Source: a bacterium
Lineage (GTDB): Bacteria; Chloroflexota; Dormibacteria; UBA8260; Bog-877
DNA length: 33,285 nt
Direction of reading: 5' to 3'
Assembly: GCA_021802115.1 (NCBI GenBank)
Contig: JAKABA010000027.1
Coordinates: 1 to 33,285, forward strand
Part shown: positions 7,904 through 15,078 of the stretch, in pieces
How positions within the stretch are numbered: position 1 is the first letter of the stretch
Layout of the letters: every line of letters starts with the position of its first letter
Made by a program: the position numbers and the translations under genes
Notes under the pieces: generated by a model
Told to the model about the DNA's origin: nothing
Database searches by the model: none
What the model saw: only the letters and a program-made list of their open reading frames with translations

Positions 7904-10165
7904 GTGCGGAGCTCGCCGCGTTTTTCACGGGTCCCGAGGTGGGCGCCGGCCCTCATCGTCGTGGCCCCGGTCATCCTCGGCAACCTGCTGGCCCTCGTCG
8001 GCGCCGTGGACAGCAATCCGCTCCTGCTTCACAGCGGGCTCGGCCTGGGGCTGCGGCCGGGGCTGCTCCCGGGCTTCCCCTCCATCGACCCCAACAATGG
8101 TTTCACCCTCCAGGCTCTCGGCCACCTGGCGGCCTCGGACTGGCTCTCGGGGCGTGTGCCCTGGTGGAACCCGTTCGAGGGCCTGGGGGCTCCCCTGGCC
8201 GGAGAGATGCAGTCGGCGGCGCTCTTCCTGCCCGCCCTCCTCCTCGACCTGGCCCAAGGAGTCCTTTACCTCCATGTCCTGCTGGAGGTAGTGGCGGCGC
8301 TGGCCACCTACCTTCTCCTACGCCGGATGGGAGTCGGAGACCTGGCGGCCGTGGTGGCCGGGGTGGCCTTCGGCCTGAACGGCACCTTCGCCTGGCTGGG
8401 GAACGCCGCCGCGACGCCCATCTGCTTTTTGCCGATAGCCCTGTTGGGGCTGGAGATGATCCGATCTCGCCCCCGCCCTGGAAGCCGCCTTGGGTGGGCG
8501 GTCCTGGCAGTGGGGGTGGCGGGGTCGGTCTATGCCGGATTCCCGGAGACCACCGCCATCGACACCATCCTGGTCGGCCTCTGGGCGCTGCTTCGCCTGG
8601 AGGGACTCGATCGCCACCAACTGTGGCGGTACCTGGGCTTCTCCGCTGGGGGGGCCGTTCTGGGGCTGCTTCTGGCGGCACCGCTGGTCGTCGCCTTCCT
8701 CTCCTACCTCCCCCATGCCAACGTTGGAGGGCACGCCGGGGGCTTCGGCACCGCCTACCTCTCGCGGTCCGCGGTGGCCATGCTGGCCATGCCGTACGTC
8801 TTCGGGCCCATCTTCGGGTTCTACGCGTTTGACCACAGCGGCGCCCTGGGGGCGATCTGGGGAAACATCGGGGGCTTCACCACCGCCGGTCTGGTGGCCC
8901 TGGCGTCTCTGGCGGCCTGGTCGGCGTTAGCAGAAGGGCGCCAGCGGTGGTTTCGTCTGGGGCTGGTTGCTTGGATCGCCCTGGCGTGGGCGAAGACCTT
9001 CGGGGTGCCGGGGGTGAACCAGCTAGTAGCCCACCTCCCGGGGTTCTCCGGGGTGGCCTTCTACCGCTACGCGCCGCCGTCCTGGGAGATGGCCGTCGTG
9101 GTCCTTGCCGCCCTCGGACTCGACGACCTGGCGGCGGGACGCATCGACGTCGGGGTGGCCTGGCGGGCCACGGGCAGCTCCCTGCTGTTCCTGCTCGTCA
9201 GCGCTGGAGCGGCGGCCCACGAGCTGGGCAGGATCCACGGAGCCCCCCACCTCACTCTCTGGGCCGGCGCCTCACTGGCCGTGGCGCTGGGCCTGGTTTT
9301 GGGGGTGGGAGTGGCCGCGGCTCGCCCCCGGGAGATGAGGTCAGCGCTCCGAATCGCACCTGCGCTGGCCGTGGGGACGGCGGTAATCGCCGAGGCGCTA
9401 GCCTTCTTCTTCCTCCCGCAACTGTCCGCACCGCGAGGGGGACGAGTGGACCTGGCCCCGGTCCAGTACCTCGCGGCCCATCTCGACGGCCACCGGTTCT
9501 TCACCTTGGGGCCGCTGGCCCCCAACTACGGCTCCTACTTCGGCCTAGCCGAGCTGAACGTGAACGACCTCCCGATCCCCAGCGCCTTCGCCGCCTACGT
9601 CGGGTCGAGCCTGGATCCCAACGTGAACCCGGTGATCTTCACCGGGGGCACCCAGGCCAGCCCATCCGGGCCCTCACCCGAGGCGGCCCTGCTCAGGTAC
9701 CTGGCGGGCTACCGGCGGGCCGGCGTGAGCTACGTGGTCACCGCGCCAGGCCCCCTCCCCCGGCCGCTGGGGCTGGAGAGGGTGTTCAGCGATCCCGTGG
9801 CGACCATCTACCGCCTCCCCGGGGGCTCGCCGCTCATCACCGTGTCCTCCGGCTGCCGGCTGCTCACCGCCGGTACCTACTCGGCGCAGGTGACCTGCCT
9901 GAGGCGAGGCACCTTGGTTTGGCGGGAGCTCTACCTGCCCGGATGGACCGCGACCGTCTCCGGTCGGCCCGCGACGGTCCGCCCCGCCGGCGCCGCCTTC
10001 CAGACGGTCGCCCTAAATCCCGGCCGGCATTTGGTCAAGTTCAGCTTCGAGCCACCGGGGGAAATGGCCGGTGCCGCCCTGGGCGGACTGGGGTTGCTGC
10101 TCCTCATCGGCGGCGCGGTGGCCGATGGACGACGCCGCGGAGATGTTGGCCCAAGCCGCGGGTGA
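7904..10165 (+). CDS. YfhO-like polytopic membrane protein
   Basis: A 753-residue protein with about twelve hydrophobic segments and a soluble C-terminal domain, the layout and length of the bacterial YfhO family. Near residue ~85 is VPWWNPFEGLGAPLAGEMQ, matching the family's W-NP...G.P loop. The C-terminal part has the 'LYLPGWTATVSGRPATVRPA...PGRHLVKFSFEPP' type end seen across YfhO proteins, followed by a final helix. YfhO of Firmicutes is implicated in lipid-linked glycosylation of lipoteichoic acid; here a role in transferring sugars to a surface polymer is inferred. GTG at 7904 is the most upstream start that avoids overlap and places helix 1 at residue ~12. It follows the DPM1-like GT2, a sensible supplier of lipid-phosphate sugar. 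Confidence 0.85.
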   Translation: MRSSPRFSRVPRWAPALIVVAPVILGNLLALVGAVDSNPLLLHSGLGLGLRPGLLPGFPSIDPNNGFTLQALGHLAASDWLSGRVPWWNPFEGLGAPLAGEMQSAALFLPALLLDLAQGVLYLHVLLEVVAALATYLLLRRMGVGDLAAVVAGVAFGLNGTFAWLGNAAATPICFLPIALLGLEMIRSRPRPGSRLGWAVLAVGVAGSVYAGFPETTAIDTILVGLWALLRLEGLDRHQLWRYLGFSAGGAVLGLLLAAPLVVAFLSYLPHANVGGHAGGFGTAYLSRSAVAMLAMPYVFGPIFGFYAFDHSGALGAIWGNIGGFTTAGLVALASLAAWSALAEGRQRWFRLGLVAWIALAWAKTFGVPGVNQLVAHLPGFSGVAFYRYAPPSWEMAVVVLAALGLDDLAAGRIDVGVAWRATGSSLLFLLVSAGAAAHELGRIHGAPHLTLWAGASLAVALGLVLGVGVAAARPREMRSALRIAPALAVGTAVIAEALAFFFLPQLSAPRGGRVDLAPVQYLAAHLDGHRFFTLGPLAPNYGSYFGLAELNVNDLPIPSAFAAYVGSSLDPNVNPVIFTGGTQASPSGPSPEAALLRYLAGYRRAGVSYVVTAPGPLPRPLGLERVFSDPVATIYRLPGGSPLITVSSGCRLLTAGTYSAQVTCLRRGTLVWRELYLPGWTATVSGRPATVRPAGAAFQTVALNPGRHLVKFSFEPPGEMAGAALGGLGLLLLIGGAVADGRRRGDVGPSRG

Positions 10166-10202
10166 GCCGGGGGCACGAGGGCCGAGGCCTGGGGGGCGAA
10201 CC

Positions 10203-10237
10203 TAGAATGAGCTCCCATTCCACCTGTTTTTGAGGGG
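10203..10237 (+). promoter_or_regulatory. candidate promoter and ribosome binding site of the WsaF-like gene
   Basis: TAGAAT at 10203-10208 is a good -10 hexamer with no recognisable -35. GAGGGG at 10232-10237 is the ribosome binding site and lies five bases before the TTG start at 10243. The identical TAGAAT box recurs before two minus-strand genes (2639-2634 and 13875-13870). Confidence 0.35.
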
Positions 10238-10242
10238 CAGCA

Positions 10243-11706
10243 TTGCGATTTGGCGAGCGCCTGAGGCAGCGCCGGGAGCAGCGTCAGCTGCGCGACCGCC
10301 TCCAGCTGGTGGCCGACTCCGACCTCTTCGATCCAGAGTGGTACCTCCGAACCTATCCCGACGTGGCCAGCTCCGGCCTGGACCCCGCCTTCCACTATCT
10401 GGTCTACGGAGGGAAGGAGGGCCGCCACCCCGGGCCTCGCTTCGACTCCAAGTATTACGTGCAGAACAACCCCGGGGTGGATGAGTCTGGACTGAATCCG
10501 CTGGTCCACTACCTCTTGCGCGGGCGGGCCGAAGGGTGCCGGACCATGCAGGTGAGCGCCTTCTCGGTATCCGAGGCGCACCCGGAGCTGGCCCCCCTGG
10601 ACGTCCACCTACGTGCGGGCGGCGAGCCGCGGGTCACCGTGATCGTGGAGAGCACCGCGCCCGGCTACCTCCTGGGCGGGGTGATGACCTCCCTTCTCAT
10701 CGGCGTGCTGCTGGCGGAGCGTCTGGGGGCCCGGGTGCGCCTGGTGACCAGGACCGAGCCCCCGGACCTGAGCCGCGTCCCCGATGTGCTGCTCGCCTCC
10801 GAGATAGGCGTGGCACCGGAGATCGAGGCCGTCCACCTCTCCGCGCGCAGCCCGCTGGCGAGCATCGACGTCACCGCCGCGGACATATTCCTCACCACCT
10901 CCTGGTGGACGACCAGGGCGGCGCTGGGCAGCGTCGCCAGCCGTCAGGTCGTGTACCTGGTCCAGGAGGACGAGCGGCTGTTCTACCCCTCAGGGGACGC
11001 CAGTCTGCGCTGCGAAGAGACCCTCGCCGAACCGGGCCTGACCTTCGCCGTCAACACCGAGCTCCTTTTCAGGCACTTCGCCACCGGCGAGCCCGGGAAC
11101 GTGGCCCGGGCCGGTGCCTGGTTTGAGCCCGCCTTCCCCAGCGCTCTCTACCAACCCCGAACCGGCTCTTCGGGCCGCCGGCGCTTCGCCTTCTACGCCC
11201 GCCCCAGGAACGCCCGCAACCTATACGAGCGCGGCCTGGAGGTGATAGTGGACGCGATCAACCGGGGCGTCCTGGCCCCCGATGAGTGGGAGTTCATCTT
11301 CTTCGGGAGCCCACCGGACTCGGTGATCCTGCCCCAGGGGGTGCATCCGACCTACAGCGCCGACCTTCCCCTGAGTGCGTACGCGGCCCTCCTGGGCACG
11401 GTCGACCTCGGCCTGGCCCTCATGGCCTCCCCCCACCCCAGCTACCCCCCTCTTGACATGGCGGCCAGCGGCGGGGTGGCGGTCACCACCCGCTTCGGGG
11501 TGAAGCAGCAGCTCTCCATGTACAGCGACAACATCCTGGTGGCCGGGACCGGCACCAAAGAGCTGGTGGGGGCCCTCGGCGAGGGGGCACGGCTGGCGGC
11601 CGACCACCCTCTACGGACGAGGCAGCACGCCGACTCCAAGTTGGCCCGGGATTGGCGCGCGTCCACCGCGCCGCTCATCGACTGGCTGAGCAGCCGGATC
11701 TCCTAA
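10243..11706 (+). CDS. WsaF-like (rhamnosyl)transferase with two N-terminal FD-WY-PDV repeats
   Basis: A 487-residue protein from a TTG start. Residues ~27-105 are two copies of a ~40-residue repeat: FDPEWYLRTYPDVASSGLDP...HYLVYGGKEGRHPGP, then FDSKYYVQNNPGVDESGLNP...HYLLRGRAEG. This repeat often precedes glycosyltransferases of surface polysaccharides. Residues ~125-487 look like WsaF-type GT4/GT-B rhamnosyltransferases: GYLLGGVMTSLLIGVLLAERLG, YLVQEDERLFYPSGD, the RRFAFYARPRNARNLYERGLE segment and EFIFFGSPP. It would transfer a sugar, by homology L-rhamnose or another 6-deoxyhexose, to a growing chain in the cytoplasm. No dTDP-rhamnose genes are in the window. The stop is one base from the next TTG, so the two GT genes are coupled. 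Confidence 0.8.
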   Translation: MRFGERLRQRREQRQLRDRLQLVADSDLFDPEWYLRTYPDVASSGLDPAFHYLVYGGKEGRHPGPRFDSKYYVQNNPGVDESGLNPLVHYLLRGRAEGCRTMQVSAFSVSEAHPELAPLDVHLRAGGEPRVTVIVESTAPGYLLGGVMTSLLIGVLLAERLGARVRLVTRTEPPDLSRVPDVLLASEIGVAPEIEAVHLSARSPLASIDVTAADIFLTTSWWTTRAALGSVASRQVVYLVQEDERLFYPSGDASLRCEETLAEPGLTFAVNTELLFRHFATGEPGNVARAGAWFEPAFPSALYQPRTGSSGRRRFAFYARPRNARNLYERGLEVIVDAINRGVLAPDEWEFIFFGSPPDSVILPQGVHPTYSADLPLSAYAALLGTVDLGLALMASPHPSYPPLDMAASGGVAVTTRFGVKQQLSMYSDNILVAGTGTKELVGALGEGARLAADHPLRTRQHADSKLARDWRASTAPLIDWLSSRIS

Positions 11707-11707
11707 C

Positions 11708-12907
11708 TTGTTCGAGCTGGTGCGCCCGGCCAGTGCGGCGAGCCCACCTGCAGAGCTGCCGCCCTCCCTCCAGGAGCGGATCGCTGTCCTCTCCCGGGCC
11801 CGGGTCGGGGTTGCCTACTTCTACGAGATCCCCGACAACAGCACCTTCCGCTACCGGGTGGCCAACATGGTCTCCACTCTGAACACCGCCACTTCCGAAT
11901 CGGGGATGGCGGCCGCCTGGTTCACCTCGGGGGAGATCGACCAGCTTGCCAGCCTCGCGGAGTCTGTCGATGTGCTGGTCGTCTGCCGGGCGCGCATGTC
12001 CCACCGCCTGGGCCGGCTGATCGCCGCCATGCGCGCCCGGCGCGTCCCCGTCCTCTACGACGTCGACGACCTGGTGTTCGATCCCGACCTGGCGCCACTG
12101 CTGATGGACACCCTCGCGGTGGACCGGGAGAGCGACGAGGTGGTGAACTACTGGTTCTCCTACTGCGCCCGGATCGGTGCCGCCATGCGGCTCTGCGACA
12201 CGGCGCTGGTGACCAGCGAAGCCCTGGGCCGCGAGGTCGCCCGGTCCTCCCGCCTGCCATACCTGGTCCTCCCCAACTTCCTGAACCGGGAGCAGATGGA
12301 CGCATCAGAGCGGATCTGGGGGCAGAAGCTCCAAAGTGACTTCCGGGGCGACGGGACCTGGCACCTCGGCTACTTCAGCGGCTCTCCCAGCCACACCCGG
12401 GACTTCGGCATCGCCGCCGCGGCCCTGGCCCGCCTGCTGCGCGAGGACCCGAGGGTGGCGCTGCGGCTGGTGGGCTTCCTGGCGCCGCCTTCCGAGCTGA
12501 TGGCGTTCGGGCCCCGGGTGGAGCAGCTCCCCCTCCAGGACACGGTACCCCTACAGTGGCTGATGGGCGAGGTCAACCTCTCGCTGGCGCCGCTGCAGGA
12601 CAATGCCTTCACCGCCTGCAAGTCGGACCTCAAGTGGTTCGAGGCGGCCGCCGCCGGCACGGTCACGGTGGCCTCCCCGGCCGGGGGGGTGGGGGCGCGG
12701 ATCCGGGATCGGGTGAACGGCCGCCTGGCCCGTTCCTACGAGTGGTACCCGGTGCTGCGCGAGCTCATCGACGACGCTCCAGCCTGCCGCGCGCTGGCGG
12801 AGCGGGCCCGGGCCGAGGCGCTGGCGGAGCGCGCCCCGGAAAGCCAGCTCCCGAGGATCCGCGACGCCCTCCTCTCCGTGATCGCCGGAGGGGGCGGGCG
12901 GGGCTGA
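11708..12907 (+). CDS. GT4-like (GT-B fold) glycosyltransferase
   Basis: A 399-residue protein starting with TTG one base after the previous stop. The N-terminal half has YFYEIPDNSTFRYRVANMV and VPVLYDVDDLVFDP, segments typical of a GT-B branch that handles surface glycans. The C-terminal half has LGYFSGSPSHTRDFG, LRLVGFLAPP, VNLSLAPLQDNAFTACKSDLKWFEAAAAGTVTVASPAGG, i.e. the donor-binding E...A..G region of GT4 enzymes. No membrane helices are visible, so it acts at the cytoplasmic face. It is the last plus-strand gene before a convergent methyltransferase gene, with only 13 bp between stops. Donor and acceptor are unknown; the partner WsaF-like gene suggests the same polymer. Confidence 0.83.
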   Translation: MFELVRPASAASPPAELPPSLQERIAVLSRARVGVAYFYEIPDNSTFRYRVANMVSTLNTATSESGMAAAWFTSGEIDQLASLAESVDVLVVCRARMSHRLGRLIAAMRARRVPVLYDVDDLVFDPDLAPLLMDTLAVDRESDEVVNYWFSYCARIGAAMRLCDTALVTSEALGREVARSSRLPYLVLPNFLNREQMDASERIWGQKLQSDFRGDGTWHLGYFSGSPSHTRDFGIAAAALARLLREDPRVALRLVGFLAPPSELMAFGPRVEQLPLQDTVPLQWLMGEVNLSLAPLQDNAFTACKSDLKWFEAAAAGTVTVASPAGGVGARIRDRVNGRLARSYEWYPVLRELIDDAPACRALAERARAEALAERAPESQLPRIRDALLSVIAGGGGRG

Positions 12908-12930
12908 GGCCCGCCTCCGCTCAGGGGCGG
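12893..12930. terminator. possible bidirectional terminator between convergent genes
   Basis: Two alternative stem-loops span the 13-bp gap: GGCGGGC/GCCCGCC (12893-12899 with 12909-12915) and CCGCCTC/GGGGCGG (12911-12917 with 12924-12930, one G-T pair). They are GC-rich without a T-run, so termination is inferred from position and symmetry. Confidence 0.4.
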
Positions 12931-13796
12931 GGCTTGGAGCGCCGCCTCCCACCCGTCTTGGCCCACAGCCGCCGGATCCGCCGGGTGAGCCGGAAGGTCT
13001 TGGTGGCCTCCAGCGCCGCCAGCTCGGCCCGGGCTGCGGAGAGCTGGCGTTGCAGCTCCAGCACCTCGGAGTAGAGGTAGTCGCGGTGGTCGCGCACCCC
13101 CTGGAGCTCCCGGTGGCTCGCGAGGGCCCATCTCTCGTAGGCGGCGACCGCCGACGGCAGCGAGGGCCCCCTCTGGAGGAGGACCGCATGGGGGGCGATG
13201 AAGCTGGCGTCGAAGTCGACGTCGCGGAAGAACCCATGGACGGCGAACAGCGCCGCCCAGTGCTCGGGCGGCTGCACGTTGACGTGGGTGACCTCGGCGA
13301 AGTGGTCGGGGGTGGAGGAGAAGAGGACCCGGGTCGTGTGCCGGCAGAGGTTGCCCAGCGCCGCCTCGGCCTCCGGGGCGGGGAGGTGCTCGAGCACCTC
13401 GATGCAGGTGATGAGGTCGTAGTCCTGGGGCAGCTCGGTGGTGAGGGAGCCCGACCAGCAGTGGGCCCGTATGGACTCAGGCACCTGGGAGATCGCCCAC
13501 TCCGAGATGTCCACCCCGTAGGCCTCCACCCCGTCGCGGCGCAGCGCCTGGACCAGGAAGCCGATGGCACACCCCGCGTCCAGCACGGTGCGGGGCGCGA
13601 GGCGGGTGACAATCCCCCTCGCCTTGGCGGCGAAGGACTGCTCCCACACGGGCTCCCCGCAGCGGTAGGGGGGTGGGGGCGTGTCGTCGGCCGACCGCAG
13701 GTCCGAGTAGTGCAGGAAGTAGTCGGGGCCGTAGTCGAGGTGGTGGCCGGCTGGCGGCGGGGAGGACCCACGGGGTCCTGCTGCTCGTTCCTGCAC
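12921..13796 (-). CDS. SAM-dependent methyltransferase with C-terminal coiled coil
   Basis: About 291 residues from the GTG at 13796. The methyltransferase core has VLDAGCAIGFLVQAL (SAM motif I), EAYGVDISEWAI (acidic motif II) and YDLITCIEVLEHLP (motif IV), as in class I small-molecule or glycan methyltransferases. The last ~80 residues, from HRELQGVRDHRDYLYSEVLE to the basic end, form a heptad-like coiled coil (LELQRQLSAARAELAALEAT), as seen in methyltransferases of O-antigen/EPS clusters. The same frame is open to an ATG at 13871, but that ATG overlaps a TAGAAT -10 box, so the shorter start is preferred; GTG 13841 is another option. It follows the sedolisin gene on the same strand and converges with the GT4 gene. 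Its target is probably a surface sugar. Confidence 0.82.
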   Translation of the reverse strand: MQERAAGPRGSSPPPAGHHLDYGPDYFLHYSDLRSADDTPPPPYRCGEPVWEQSFAAKARGIVTRLAPRTVLDAGCAIGFLVQALRRDGVEAYGVDISEWAISQVPESIRAHCWSGSLTTELPQDYDLITCIEVLEHLPAPEAEAALGNLCRHTTRVLFSSTPDHFAEVTHVNVQPPEHWAALFAVHGFFRDVDFDASFIAPHAVLLQRGPSLPSAVAAYERWALASHRELQGVRDHRDYLYSEVLELQRQLSAARAELAALEATKTFRLTRRIRRLWAKTGGRRRSKPRP

Positions 13797-13840
13797 GGTC
13801 AGCGGCCCATCTGGAAGCGTCGCCCCAGCAGCACCGAGCA

Positions 13841-13875
13841 CTCCTTCAGCAGACGGTCGGCTCGGGCCCATTCTA
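13841..13875 (-). promoter_or_regulatory. candidate promoter and ribosome binding site before the methyltransferase
   Basis: TAGAAT (13875-13870 on the minus strand) could start transcription near 13862. GAAGGAG (13847-13841) is a strong ribosome binding site. The best-spaced start after it is a GTG at 13834 in another frame, which encodes only 11 residues and stops at 13799, three bases before the methyltransferase GTG at 13796. Confidence 0.35.
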
Positions 13876-13905
13876 GGGGGGACGCGGCGAGTGGGACCGG
13901 CTGCC

Positions 13906-15078
13906 TCAGGTGAACCAGCCGAAGACGTCGACCACCACGTCCACCTGGCCGAGGTCGTTGAAGACCTGGACCCCTCCCCCCGGGGAGAGCTCGCAGACCA
14001 CCAGGTTGGGGACCGTGTAGCCCGATCCCCAGTTGAGGTCGCTAGCCAGCGGCATGGGGCTCTGCGGGTAGACGGTGAGGTAGGAGGAGGCGGTGGTGTC
14101 GGTGGCCGTGACGTTGGCCACCACCGCCGCCGCCCCAGAAGGCACCCCAGCCAGTCCGGTCACCTGCACCGGGAGGTTCCCGGAGGGCCCCAGGGTCTGC
14201 CCGGTGCACTGGTCGGCGGGCTGGCCGGTGATCGAGCTCGGCCTGGTGTCGCAGATCCGGAACGGCGACACCGCCTCGAACAGCCCGGGCGAGCCGGAGG
14301 AGTAGTACCCGTTCACGTCCACCACAAGGTCGGCCTGGCCCAGGTCGTTGTAGAACTCCAGCGCCCCTGTGGCGGAGAGGGGGATCACCACCCGGTTGGC
14401 CCGCGTCTCGCCTCCGGACCAGTTCAGGGTCGAGGCCACAGGCCGGCTCTGCCCCGCCGGCCAGGCGGTGAGGTAGGAGGCCGAGGTGGTGTCGGTGACG
14501 GTGACGTTGGCCACCACCGCGGTGGCCGAGGCCGGCACCCCTCCGTACCCGGTGACCTGGACCTGGATCGAGCCTCCGGGGGCCAGGGTCTGACCGGTGC
14601 ACTGGTCAGACGGCTGCCCGGTGATCGAGGTCGGGCGGGTGTCGCAGATGCGGGCGGGAGGGAGGGGAGAGAACCCCAGTCCGGTGCTCCCCCCGGGCAT
14701 GGGACCGTAGAAGCCCTCGACGTCCACGACCACGTCGGTATTCCCGTTGGCGTTGTAGATCTGGAGCGCCCCGGTGGCCGAGAGGGGAACGGTCACCAGG
14801 TTGGCCACCGTCTGCCCCACCGACCAGTTCAGGTTGGAGGCCAGCGGGCGGTTCGAGCCTGCGGGCCAGACGGTGAGGTAGGAGGCCGCGGTGGTGTCGG
14901 TCGCGGTGACGTTGGCGACCACCGCGGTGGCCGAGGCCGGCACCCCTCCGTACCCGGTGACCTGGACCTGGATCGAGCCTCCGGGGGCCAGGGTCTGACC
15001 GGTGCACTGGTCAGACGGCTGCCCGGTGATCGAGGTCGAGCGGGTGTCGCAGATGCGGGCGGGGGTGAGGGGTGCGAA
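13906..15078 (-). repeat. three tandem DTR-type repeat domains of the sedolisin
   Basis: Three units, about 15078-14674, 14673-14283 and 14282-13906. Each runs from an R-ICDTR start through GVP-SA-AVVANVT, SYLT and LNW to a DVVVDV-G(F/W/Y) end. Units one and two are offset by exactly 405 bp. Confidence 0.85.

Noticed and set aside
13906..15078. CRISPR-like array because of regular DNA repeats.
   Set aside because: Units are ~400 bp, in frame and coding for protein repeats; there are no short repeats with spacers and no cas genes.
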